DNA of 64,000 nt from Platycnemis pennipes (lineage: Eukaryota > Arthropoda > Insecta > Odonata > Platycnemididae). Location: contig OW121856.1 of assembly GCA_933228895.1 (NCBI GenBank), positions 108,165,027-108,229,026 of the forward strand, read 5' to 3'. Within the stretch, counting starts at the first letter, position 1. Each line of letters opens with the position of its first letter. Position numbers and translations under genes: made by a program. This document shows positions 10,201 to 23,000 of this stretch, in pieces. The notes under the pieces were generated by a model, which saw only the letters and a program-made list of their open reading frames with translations, had not been told where the DNA came from and ran no database searches.

Positions 10201-11733
10201 CTAAAAAAAAAATCGTGTCTGAGGCTGGTTTAATATTCTTTTTTTATCGTATTAAGATGTATTCACCCGATGTTTTTCAGCTGAATTTCATAAATTAGTC
10301 ACTGCGTTTCTTGATTCCAAGAAATTTTAGATATAATTTATTGCTAAATAAAAAAATCGTCTCAGAGGCTGGTTGAATATTCTTTTTTTATCGTATTAAG
10401 ATGTATTCTACCGATGGTTTTCAGCTAACTTTCATAATTTAATTACTGCGTTTCTTGATTTTAAGAAATTTTTGAAATAATTTATTGCTAAAAAAAAAAT
10501 CGTGTCTAAAGCTGGTTTAATATTCTTTTTTTATCGTATTAAGATGTATTCACCCGATGTTTTTCAGCTGAATTTCATAATTTAATTACTACGTTTCTTG
10601 ATTCCAAGAAACTTTAGAAATAATTCATTACAAAATAAAAAAATCGTGTCTGAGGCTGGTTTAATATTCTTTTTTTATTTTATTAAGATGTATTCTACCG
10701 ATGTTTTTCAGCTGAATTTCATAATTTAATTACTGGGTTTCTTGATTCCAAGAAATTTTAGAAATAATTCATTATAAAATTAAAAAATCGTGTCTGAGGC
10801 TGATATAATATTCTTTTTTTATCGTATTAAGATGGACTCTACCGATGGTTTTCAGCTGAATTTCATAATTTAATTACTGCGTTTCTTGATTCCAAGAAAT
10901 TTTAGAAATAATTCATTACAAAATAAAAAAATCGTGTCTGAGGCTGGTTTAATATTCTTTTTTATCGTATTAAGATGTATTCTACCGATGTTTTTCAGCT
11001 GAATTTCATAATTTAATTACTGCGTTTCTTGATTCCAAGAAATTTTAGAAATAATTCATTACAAAATAAAAAAATCGTGTCTGAGGCTGGTTTAATATTC
11101 TTTTTTTTACGTATTAAGATGTATTCTACCGATGTTTTTCAGCTCAATTTCATAATTTAATTACTGCGGATCATGACTCCAAGAAATTTTAGAAATAATT
11201 CATTACAAAATAAAAAAATCGTGTCTGAGGCTGGTTTAATATTCTTTTTTTATCGTATTAAGATGTATTCTACCGATGTTCTTCAGCTGAATTTCATAAT
11301 TTAATTACAGCGTTTCTTGATTCCAAGAAATTTTTGAAATAATTCATTACAAAATAATAAAATCGTGTCTGAGGCTGGTTTAATATTCTTTTTTTATCGT
11401 ATTAAGATGTATTCTACCGATGTTTTTCAGCTGAATTTCATAATTTAATTACTGCATTTCTTGATTCCAAGACATTTTAGAAATAATTCATTACAAAATA
11501 AAAAAATCGTGTCTAAGGCTATTTTAATATTCTTTTTTTATCGTATTAAGAAGTATTCTACCGATGTTTTTCAGCTGAATTTCATAATTTAATCACTGCC
11601 TTTCTTGATTCCAAGAAATTTTAGAAATAATTCATTACAAAATAAAAAAATCGTGTCTGAGGCTGGTTTAATATTCTTTTTTTATCGTATTAAGATGTAT
11701 TCTAGCGATGTTTTTCAGCTGTATTTCATAATA
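7225..11733 (+). repeat. Mosaic stretch of left-half monomer variants
   Basis: Only satellite is present. 7472-8616 recurs at 19981-21125 (offset 12509, tagged by GTCTAAGGCTATTG at 8203 and 20712). 8032-9260 recurs at 13786-15014 (offset 5754). 10215-10880 recurs at 15679-16344 (offset 5464, tagged by GATTTTAAGAAATTTTTG). One monomer near 11169 carries GCGGATCATGACTCC, unlike any other copy I noticed. Confidence 0.8.
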
Positions 11734-13556
11734 TAATTACTGCGTTTCTTGATTCCAAGAAATTTTAGAAATAATTCATTACAAAATAAAAAAATCGTGT
11801 CTGAGGCTGGTTTAATATTCTTTTTTTATCGTATAAGGATGTTTCCTACCGATGTTTTTCAGCTGAATTTCATAATTTAATTACTGCATTTCTTGATTCC
11901 AAGAAATTTTAGAAATAATTCATTACAAAATAAAAAAATCGTGTCTGAGGCTGGTTTAATATTCTTTTTTTATCGTATTAAGATGTATTCTACCGATGTC
12001 TTTCAGCTGAATTTCATAATTTATTTACTGCGTTTCTTGATTCCAAGAAATTTTAGAAATAATTTATTGCTAAATAAAAAAATCGTCTCAGAGGCTGGTT
12101 GAATATTCTTTTTTTATCGTATTAAGATGTATTCTACCGATGGTTTTCAGCTGACTTTCATAATTTAATTACTGCGTTTCTTGATTCCAAGAAATTTTAG
12201 AAATAATTTATTGCTAAATAAAAAAATCGTGTCTGATGCTGGTTTAATATTCTTTTTTTATCGTATTAAGATGTATTCACCCGATGTTTTTCAGCTGAAT
12301 TTCATAATTTAATTACTGGGTTTCTTGATTCCAAGAAATTTTAGAAATAATTTATTGCTAAATAAAAAAATCGTGTCTGATGCTGGTTTAATATTCTTTT
12401 TTTATCGTATTAAGATGTATTCACCCGATGTTTTTCAGCTGAATTTCATAATTTATTTACTGCGTTTCTTGATTCCAAGAAATTTTAGAAATAATTCATT
12501 ACAAAATAAAAAAATCTTGTCTGAGGCTGGTTTAATATTCTTTTTTTATCGTATTAAGATGTATTCTACCGATGTTTTTCAGCTGAATTTCATAATTTAA
12601 TTACTGCGTTTCTTGATTCCAAGAAATTTTAGAAATAATTCATTACAGAATAAAAAAATCGTGTCTGAGGCTGGTTTAATATTCTTTTTTTATCGTATTA
12701 AGATGTATTCTACCGATGTTTTTCAGCTGAATTTCATAATTTAATTACTGGGTTTCTTGATTCCAAGAAATTTTAGAAATAATTCATTACAAAATTAAAA
12801 AATCGTGTCTGAGGCTGGTTTAATGTACTTTTTTTATCGTATTAAGATGGACTCTACCGATGGTTTTCAGCTGAATTTCATAATTTAATTACTGCGTTTC
12901 TTGATTCCATGAAATTTTAGAAATAATTCATTACAAAATAAAAAATCGTGTCTGAGGCTGGTTTAATATTCTTTTTTTATCGTATTAAGATGTATTCTAC
13001 CGATGTTTTTCAGCTGAATTTCATAATTTAATTACTGCGTTTCTCGATTCCAAGAAATTTTAGAAATAATTCATTACAAAATAAAAAAATCGTGTCTGAG
13101 GCTGGTTTAATATTCTTTTTTTATCGTATAAGGATGTATTCTACCGATGTTTTTCAGCCGAATATTATAAATTAGTCACTGCGTTTCTTGATTCCAAGAA
13201 ATTTTAGAAATAAATCATTACAAAATAAAAAAATCGTGTCTGAGGCTGGTTTAATATTCTATTTTTATCGTATTAAGATGTATTCTACCGATGTTTTTCA
13301 GCTGAATTTCATAATTTAATTACTGCATTTCTTGATTCCAAGAAATTTTAGAAATAATTTATAACAAAATAAAACAAATCGTCTCGGGCTGGTTTAATAT
13401 TCTTTTTTTATCGTATAAAGGTGTATTCTACCGATGTTTTTCAGCTGAATTTCATAATTTAATTACTGCGTTTCTTGATTCCAAGAAATTTTAGAAATAA
13501 TTCATTACAAAATAAAAAAATCGTGTCTGAGGCTGGTTTAATATTCTTTTTTTATC
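11734..13556 (+). repeat. 1.8-kb block repeated at 21654-23476 (offset 9920)
   Basis: Alignment by eye runs from about 11734 to 13556 with roughly a dozen single-base differences, for example ACAGAATAA near 12645 versus ACAAAATAA, and GAATATTATAAA near 13160 versus GAATTTCATAAA. The unusual CAAATCGTCTCGGGCTGG junction at 13381 pairs with 23301. The ends are sharp: at 13557 the left copy continues GTATTAAGAGG while the right copy continues into a type E monomer. Confidence 0.85.
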
Positions 13557-13785
13557 GTATTAAGAGGTATTCTACCGATGTTTTTCAGCTGAATTTCATA
13601 ATTTAATTACAGCGTTTCTTGATTCCAAGAAATTTTAGAAATAATTCATTACAAAATAAAAAAATCGCGTCTGAGGCTGGTTTAATATTCTTTTTTTATC
13701 GTATTAAGATGTATTCTACCGATGTTTTTCAGCTGAATTTCATAATTTAATTACTGCGTTTCTTGATTCCAAGAAATTTTAGAAA

Positions 13786-15014
13786 TAATTCATTACAAAA
13801 TAAAAAAATCGTGTCTGAGGCTGGTTTAATATTCTTTTTTTATCGTATTAAGATGTATTCTACCGATGTTTTTCAGCTGAATTTCATAATTTAATTACTG
13901 CGTTTCTTGATTCCAAGAAATTTTAGAAATAATTCATTACAAAATAAAAAAATCGTGTCTAAGGCTATTGTAATATTCTTTTTTTATCGTATTAAGATGT
14001 ATTCTACCGATGTTTTTCAGCTGAATTTCATAATTTAATCACTGCCTTTCTTGATTCCAAGAAATTTTAGAAATAATTCATTACAAAATAAAAAAATCGT
14101 GTCTGAGGCTGGTTTAATATTCTTTTCTTATCGTATTAAGATGTATTCTAGCGATGTTTTTCAGCTGAATTTCATAATTTAATTACTGCGTTTCTTGATT
14201 CCAAGAAATTTTAGAAATAATTCATTACAAAATAAAAAAATCGTGTCTGAGGCTGGTTTAATATTCTTTTTTTATCGTATAAGGATGTTTCCTACCGATG
14301 TTTTTCAGCTGAATTTCATAATTTAATTACTGCATTTCTTGATTCCAAGAAATTTTAGAAATAATTCATTACAAAATAAAAAAATCGTGTCTGAGGCTGG
14401 TTTAATATTCTTTTTTTATCGTATTAAGATGTATTCTACCGATGTTTTTCAGCCGAATTTCATAAATTAGTCACTGCGTTTCTTGATTCCAAGAAATTTT
14501 AAAAATAATTCATTACAAAATAAAAAAATCGTGTCTGAGGCTGGTTTAATATTCTTTTTTTATCGTATTAAGATGTATTCTAGCGATGTTTTTCAGCTGA
14601 ATTTCATAATTTATTTACTGCGTTTCTTGATTCCAAGAAATTTTAGAAATAATTCATTACAAAATAAAAAAATCGTGTCTGAGGCTGGTTTAATATTCTT
14701 TTTTTATCGTATTAAGATGTATTCTACCGATGTCTTTCAGCTGAATTTCATAATTTATTTACTGCGTTTCTTGATTCCAAGAAATTTTAGAAATAATTTA
14801 TTGCTAAATAAAAAAATCGTCTCAGAGGCTGGTTGAAAATTCTTTTTTTATCGTATTAAGATGTATTCTAGCGATGTTTTTCAGCTGAATTTCATAAATT
14901 AGTCACTGCGTTTCTTGATTCCAAGAAATTTTAGATATAATTTATTGCTAAATAAAAAAATCGTCTCAGAGGCTGGTTGAATATTCTTTTTTTATCGTAT
15001 TAAGATGTATTCTA
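13786..15014 (+). repeat. 1.2-kb block, copy of 8032-9260 (offset 5754)
   Basis: The marker GTCTAAGGCTATTG (13957 versus 8203), the CTTTTCTTATC T-tract variant, GTTTCCTACCG, type D, the three-monomer open stretch (14483 versus 8729) and the chimeric CTAGCG plus ATAAATTAGTCACTG monomer all recur in order. The copies diverge near 9262 and 15016. One visible difference is GGTTGAAAATTC at 14832 versus GGTTGAATATTC. Confidence 0.85.
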
Positions 15015-18000
15015 CCGATGTTTTTCAGCTGAATTTCATAATTTAATTACTGCATTTCTTGATTCCAAGAAATTTTAGAAATAATTCATTAGAAAATAAA
15101 AAAATCGTGTCTGAGGCTGGTTTAATATTCTTTTTTTATCGTATTAAGATGTATTCTACCGATGGTTTTCAGCTAAATTTCATAATTTAATTGCTGCGTT
15201 TCTTGATTCCAAGAAATTTTATAAATAATTCATTACAAAATAAAAAAATCGTCTGAGGCTGGTTTAATATTCTTTTTTTATCGTATTAAGATGTATTCTA
15301 CTGATGGTTTTCAGCTGAATTTCATAATTCAATTGCTGCGTTTCTTGATTCCAAGAAATTTTAGAAATAATTCATTACAAAATAAAAAAATCGTGTCTGA
15401 GGCTGGTTTAATATTCTTTTTTATCGTATTAAGATGTATTCTACCGATGTTTTTAAGCTGAATTTCATAATTTAATTACTGGGTTTCTTGATTCCAAGAA
15501 ATTTTAGAAATAATTCATTACAAAATTAAAAAATCGTGTCTGAGGCTGGTTTAATGTACTTTTTTTATCGTATTAAGATAGACTCTACCGATGGTTTTCA
15601 GCTGAATTTCATAATTTAATTACTGCGTTTCTTGATTCCATGAAATTTTAGAAATAATTCATTACAAAATAAAAAATCGTGTCTGAGGCTGGTTTAATAT
15701 TCTTTTTTTATCGTATTAAGATGTATTCACCCGATGTTTTTCAGCTGAATTTCATAAATTAGTCACTGCGTTTCTTGATTCCAAGAAATTTTAGATATAA
15801 TTTATTGCTAAATAAAAAAATCGTCTCAGAGGCTGGTTGAATATTCTTTTTTTATCGTATTAAGATGTATTCTACCGATGGTTTTCAGCTAACTTTCATA
15901 ATTTAATTACTGCGTTTTTTGATTTTAAGAAATTTTTGAAATAATTTATTGCTAAAAAAAAAATCGTGTCTAAAGCTGGTTTAATATTCTTTTTTTATCG
16001 TATTAAGATGTATTCACCCGATGTTTTTCAGCTGAATTTCATAATTTAATTACTACGTTTCTAGATTCCAAGAAATTTTAGAAATAATTCATTACAAAAT
16101 AAAAAAATCGTGTCTGAGGCTGGTTTAATATTCTTTTTTTATTTTATTAAGATGTATTCTACCGATGTTTTTCAGCTGAATTTCATAATTTAATTACTGG
16201 GTTTCTTGATTCCAAGAAATTTTAGAAATAATTCATTATAAAATTAAAAAATCGTGTCTGAGGCTGATATAATATTCTTTTTTTATCGTATTAAGATGGA
16301 CTCTACCGATGGTTTTCAGCTGAATTTCATAATTTAATTACAGCGTTTCTTGATTCCAAGAAATTTTAGAAATAATTCATTACAAAATAAAAAAATCGCG
16401 TCTGGTTTAATATTCTTTTTTTATCGTATTAAGATGTATTCTACCGATGTTTTTCAGCTGAATTTCATAATTTAATTACTGCGTTTCTTGATTCCAAGAA
16501 ATTTTAGAAATAATTCATTACAAAATAAAAAAATCGTGTCTGAGGCTGGTTTAATATTCTTTTTTTATCGTATTAAGATGTATTCTACCGATGTTTTTCA
16601 GCTGAATTTCATAATTTAATTACTGCGTTTCTTGATTCCAAGAAATTTTAGAAATAATTCATTACAAAATAAAAAAATCGTGTCTGAGGCTGGTTTAATA
16701 TTCTTTTTTTATCGTATTAAGATGTATTCTACCGATGTTTTTCAGCTGAATTTCATAATTTAATTACTGGGTTTCTTGATTCCAAGAAATTTTAGAAATA
16801 ATTCATTACAAAATTAAAAAATCGTGTCTGAGGCTGATATAATATTCTTTTTTTATCGTATTAAGATGGACTCTACCGATGGTTTTCAGCTGAATTTCAT
16901 AATTTAATTACTGCGTTTCTTGATTCCAAGAAATTTTAGAAATAATTCATTACAAAATAAAAAAATCGTGGCTGAGGCTGGTTTAATATTCTTTTGTTAT
17001 CGTATTAGGATGTATTCTACCGATGTTTTTCAGCTGAATTTCATAAGTTAATTACTGCGTTTCTTGATTCCAAGAAATTTTAGAAATAATTCATTACAAA
17101 ATAAAAAAATATTGTCTGAGGCTGGTTTAATATTCTTTTTTTATCGTATTAAGAGGTATTCTACCGATGTTTTTCAGCTGAATTTCATAATTTAATTACA
17201 GCGTTTCTTGATTCCAAGAAATTTTAGAAATAATTCATTACAAAATAAAAAAATCGTGTCTGAAGCTGGTTTAATATTCTTTTTTTATCGTATTAAGATG
17301 TATTCTACCGATGTTTTTCAGCTAAATTTCATAATTTAATTACTGCATTTCTTGATTCCAAGAAATTTTAGAAATAATTCATTACAAAATAAAAAAATCG
17401 TGTCTGAGGCTGGTTTAATATTCTTTTTTTATCGTATTAAGATGTATTCTAGCGATGTTTTTCAGCTGAATTTCATAATTTAATTACTGCGTTTCTTGAT
17501 TCCAAGAAATTTTAGAAATAATTCATTACAAAATAAAAAAATCGTGTCTGAGGCTGGTTTAATATTCTTTTTTTATCGTATTAAGATGTATTCAACCGAA
17601 GTTTTTCAGTTGAATTTCATAATTTAATTACTGCGTTCCTTGATTCCAAGAAATTTTAGAAATAATTCATTACAAAAAAAAATCGTGTCTGAGGCTGGTT
17701 TAATATTCTTTTTTTTATCGTATTAAAAGATGTATTCTACCGATGTTTTTCAGCTGAATTTCATAATTTAATTACAGCGTTTCTTGATTCCAAGAAATTT
17801 TAGAAATAATTCATTAGAAAATAAAAAAATCGTGTCTGAGGCTGGTTTAATATTCTTTTTTTATCGTATTAAGATGTATTCTACCGATGGTTTTCAGCTA
17901 AATTTCATAATTTAATTGCTGCGTTTCTTGATTCCAAGAAATTTTAGAAATAATTCATTACAAAATAAAAAAATCGTCTGAGGCTGGTTTAATATTCTTT

Positions 18001-18600
18001 TTTTATCGTATTAAGATGTATTCTACTGATGGTTTTCAGCTGAATTTCATAATTCAATTGCTGCGTTTCTTGATTCCAAGAAATTTTAGAAATAATTCAT
18101 TACAAAATAAAAAAATCGTGTCTGAGGCTGGTTTAATATTCTTTTTTATCGTATTAAGATGTATTCTACCGATGTTTTTCAGCTGAATTTCATAATTTAA
18201 TTACTGCCTTTCTTGATTCCAAGAAATTTTAGAAATAATTCATTACAAAATAAAAAAATCGTGTCTGAGGCTGGTTTAATATTCTTTTTTTATCGTATTA
18301 AGATGTATTCTAGCGATGTTTTTCAGCTGAATTTCATAATTTAATTACTGCGTTTCTTGATTCCAAGAAATTTTAGAAATAATTCATTACAAAATAAAAA
18401 AATCGTGTCTGAGGCTGGTTTAATATTCTTTTTTTATCGTATAAGGATGTTTCCTACCGATGTTTTTCAGCTGAATTTCATAATTTAATTACTGCATTTC
18501 TTGATTCCAAGAAATTTTAGAAATAATTCATTACAAAATAAAAAAATCGTGTCTGAGGCTGGTTTAATATTCTTTTTTTTATTGTATTAAGATGTATTCT
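15015..18600 (+). repeat. Mosaic stretch reusing the 10.2-10.9 kb and 2.5-4.5 kb blocks
   Basis: 15679-16344 matches 10215-10880. From about 16620 to 18600 the monomer order follows 2526 to about 4508 at offset 14095 (CTTTTGTTATC 16991 versus 2896; TTCAACCGAAG near 17592; TACTGATGG near 18025). One monomer at 16401 is shortened by six bases: CTGAGGCTGG is reduced to CTGG. Confidence 0.8.
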
Positions 18601-20040
18601 ACCGATGTTTTTCAGCCGAATTTCATAAATTAGTCACTGCGTTTCTTGATTCCAAGAAATTTTAAAAATAATTCATTACAAAATAAAAAAATCGTGTCTG
18701 AGGCTGGTTTAATATTCTTTTTTTATCGTATTAAGATGTATTCTAGCGATGTTTTTCAGCTGAATTTCATAATTTATTTACTGCGTTTCTTGATTCCAAG
18801 AAATTTTAGAAATAATTCATTACAAAATAAAAAAATCGTGTCTGAGGCTGGTTTAATATTCTTTTTTTATCGTATTAAGATGTATTCTACCGATGTCTTT
18901 CAGCTGAATTTCATAATTTATTTACTGCGTTTCTTGATTCCAAGAAATTTTAGAAATAATTTATCGCTAAATAAAAAAATCGTCTCAGAGGCTGGTTGAA
19001 TATTCTTTTTTTATCGTATTAAGATGTATTCTACCGATGGTTTTCAGCTGACTTTCATAATTTAATTACTGCGTTTCTTGATTCCAAGAAATTTTAGAAA
19101 TAATTTATTGCTAAATAAAAAAATCGTGTCTGATGCTGGTTTAATATTCTTTTTTTATCGTATTAAGATGTATTCACCCGATGTTTTTCAGCTGAATTTC
19201 ATAATTTAATTACTGGGTTTCTTGATTCCAAGAAATTTTAGAAATAATTTATTGCTAAATAAAAAAATCGTGTCTGAGGCTGGTTTAATATTCTTTTTTT
19301 ATTTTATTAAGATGTATTCTACCGATGTTTTTCAGCCGAATTTCATAAATTAGTCACTGCGTTTCTTGATTCCAAGAAATTTTAAAAATAATTCATTACA
19401 AAATAAAAAAATCGTGTCTGAGGCTGGTTTAATATTCTTTTTTTATCGTATTAAGATGTATTCTAGCGATGTTTTTCAGCTGAATTTCATAATTTATTTA
19501 CTGCGTTTCTTGATTCCAAGAAATTTTAGAAATAATTCATTACAAAATAAAAAAATCGTGTCTGAGGCTGGTTTAATATTCTTTTTTTATCGTATTAAGA
19601 TGTATTCTACCGATGTCTTTCAGCTGAATTTCATAATTTATTTACTGCGTTTCTTGATTCCAAGAAATTTTAGAAATAATTTATTGCTAAATAAAAAAAT
19701 CGTCTCAGAGGCTGGTTGAATATTCTTTTTTTATCGTATTAAGATGTATTCTACCGATGGTTTTCAGCTGACTTTCATAATTTAATTACTGCGTTTCTTG
19801 ATTCCAAGAAATTTTAGAAATAATTTATTGCTAAATAAAAAAATCCTGTCTGATGCTGGTTTAATATTCTTTTTTTATCGTATTAAGATGTATTCACCCG
19901 ATGTTTTTCAGCTGAATTTCATAATTTAATTACTGGGTTTCTTGATTCCAAGAAATTTTAGAAATAATTTATTGCTAAATAAAAAAATCGTGTCTGAGGC
20001 TGGTTTAATATTCTTTTTTTATTTTATTAAGATGTATTCT
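18601..20040 (+). repeat. Tandem duplication of a five-monomer unit (2 x 720 bp)
   Basis: 18601-19320 and 19321-20040 match line for line at an offset of exactly 720 (5 x 144). I noticed differences at about 18965 (TTATCGCTAA versus TTATTGCTAA) and 19846 (AATCCTGTC versus AATCGTGTC). The unit order is type D, type B, type C, GCTGACTTTC, type F. The left end falls just after a T-tract where the two copies differ (TTTTTATTGTATT versus TTTTTATTTTATT). Confidence 0.92.
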
Positions 20041-23000
20041 ACCGATGTTTTTCAGCTGAATTTCATAATTTATTTACTGGGTTTCTTGTTTCCAAGAAAT
20101 TTTAGAAATAATTCATTATAAAATTAAAAAATCGTGTCTGAGGCTGATATAATATTCTTTTTTTATCGTATTAAGATGGACTCTACCGATGGTTTTCAGC
20201 TGAATTTCATAATTTAATTACTGCGTTTCTTGATTCCAAGAAATTTTAGAAATAATTCATTACAAAATAAAAAAATCGTGTCTGAGGCTGGTTTAATATT
20301 CTTTTTTTATCGTATTAAGATGTATTCTACCGATGTTTCTCAGCTGAATTTCATAATTTAATTACTGCGTTTCTTGATTCCAAGAAATTTTAGAAATAAT
20401 TCATTACAAAATAAAAAAATCGTGTCTGAGGCTGGTTTAATATTCTTTTTTTATCGTATTAAGATGTATTCTACCGATGTTTTTCAGCTGAATTTCATAA
20501 TTTAATTACAGCGTTTCTTGATTCCAAGAAATTTTTGAAATAATTCATTACAAAATAAAAAAATCGTGTCTGAGGCTGGTTTAATATTCTTTTTTTATCG
20601 TATTAAGATGTATTCTACCGATGTTTTTCAGCTGAATTTCATAATTTAATTACTGCGTTTCTTGATTCCAAGAAATTTTAGAAATAATTCATTACAAAAT
20701 AAAAAAATCGTGTCTAAGGCTATTGTAATATTCTTTTTTTATCGTATTAAGATGTATTCTACCGATGTTTTTCAGCTGAATTTCATAATTTAATCACTGC
20801 CTTTCTTGATTCCAAGAAATTTTAGAAATAATTCATTACAAAATAAAAAAATCGTGTCTGAGGCTGGTTTAATATTCTTTTCTTATCGTATTAAGATGTA
20901 TTCTAGCGATGTTTTTCAGCTGAATTTCATAATTTAATTACTGCGTTTCTTGATTCCAAGAAATTTTAGAAATAATTCATTACAAAATAAAAAAATCGTG
21001 TCTGAGGCTGGTTTAATATTCTTTTTTTATCGTATAAGGATGTTTCCTACCGATGTTTTTCAGCTGAATTTCATAATTTAATTACTGCATTTCTTGATTC
21101 CAAGAAATTTTAGAAATAATTCATTATAAAATTAAAAAATCGTGTCTGAGGCTGATATAATATTCTTTTTTTATCGTATTAAGATGGACTCTACCGATGG
21201 TTTTCAGCTGAATTTCATAATTTAATTACTGCGTTTCTTGATTCCAAGAAATTTTTGAAATAATTTATTGCTAAAAAAAAAATCGTGTCTGAGGCTGGTT
21301 TAATATTCTTTTTTTATCGTATTAAGATGTATTCACCCGATGTTTTTCAGCTGAATTTCATAATATAATTACTGCGTTTCTTGATATTAAGAAATTTTAG
21401 AAATAATTCATTACAAAATAAAAAAATCGTGTCTGAGGCTGGTTTAATATTCTTTTTTTATCGTATTAAGATGTATTCTACCGATGTTTTTAAGCTGAAT
21501 TTCATAATTTAATTACTGGGTTTCTTGATTCCAAGAAATTTTAGAAATAATTCATTACAAAATTAAAAAATCGTGTCTGAGGCTGGTTTAATGTACTTTT
21601 TTTATCGTATTAAGATAGACTCTACCGATGGTTTTCAGCTGAATTTCATAATTTAATTACTGCGTTTCTTGATTCCAAGAAATTTTAGAAATAATTCATT
21701 ACAAAATAAAAAAATCGTGTCTGAGGCTGGTTTAATATTCTTTTTTTATCGTATAAGGATGTTTCCTACCGATGTTTTTCAGCTGAATTTCATAATTTAA
21801 TTACTGCATTTCTTGATTCCAAGAAATTTTAGAAATAATTCATTACAAAATAAAAAAATCGTGTCTGAGGCTGGTTTAATATTCTTTTTTTATCGTATTA
21901 AGATGTATTCTACCGATGTCTTTCAGCTGAATTTCATAATTTATTTACTGCGTTTCTTGATTCCAAGAAATTTTAGAAATAATTTATTGCTAAATAAAAA
22001 AATCGTCTCAGAGGCTGGTTGAATATTCTTTTTTTATCGTATTAAGATGTATTCTACCGAATGTTTTCAGCTGACTTTCATAATTTAATTACTGCGTTTC
22101 TTGATTCCAAGAAATTTTAGAAATAATTTATTGCTAAATAAAAAAATCGTGTCTGATGCTGGTTTAATATTCTTTTTTTATCGTATTAAGATGTATTCAC
22201 CCGATGTTTTTCAGCTGAATTTCATAATTTAATTACTGGGTTTCTTGATTCCAAGAAATTTTAGAAATAATTTATTGCTAAATAAAAAAATCGTGTCTGA
22301 TGCTGGTTTAATATTCTTTTTTTATCGTATTAAGATGTATTCACCCGATGTTTTTCAGCTGAATTTCATAATTTATTTACTGCGTTTCTTGATTCCAAGA
22401 AATTTTAGAAATAATTCATTACAAAATAAAAAAATCTTGTCTGAGGCTGGTTTAATATTCTTTTTTTATCGTATTAAGATGTATTCTACCGATGTTTTTC
22501 AGCTGAATTTCATAATTTAATTACTACGTTTCTTGATTCCAAGAAATTTGAGAAATAATTCATTACAAAATAAAAAAATCGTGTCTGAGGCTGGTTTAAT
22601 ATTCTTTTTTTATCGTATTAAGATGTATTCTACCGATGTTTTTCAGCTGAATTTCAAAATTTAATTACTGGGTTTCTTGATTCCAAGAAATTTTAGAAAT
22701 AATTCATTACAAAATTAAAAAATCGTGTCTGAGGCTGGTTTAATATACTTTTTTTATCGTATTAAGATGGACTCTACCGATGGTTTTCAGCTGAATTTCA
22801 TAATTTAATTACTGCGTTTCTTGATTCCATGAAATTTTAGAAATAATTCATTACAAAATAAAAAATCGTGTCTGAGGCTGGTTTAATATTCTTTTTTTAT
22901 CGTATTAAGATGTATTCTACCGATGTTTTTCAGCTGAATTTCATAATTTAATTACTGCGTTTCTCGATTCCAAGAAATTTTATAAATAATTCATTACAAA

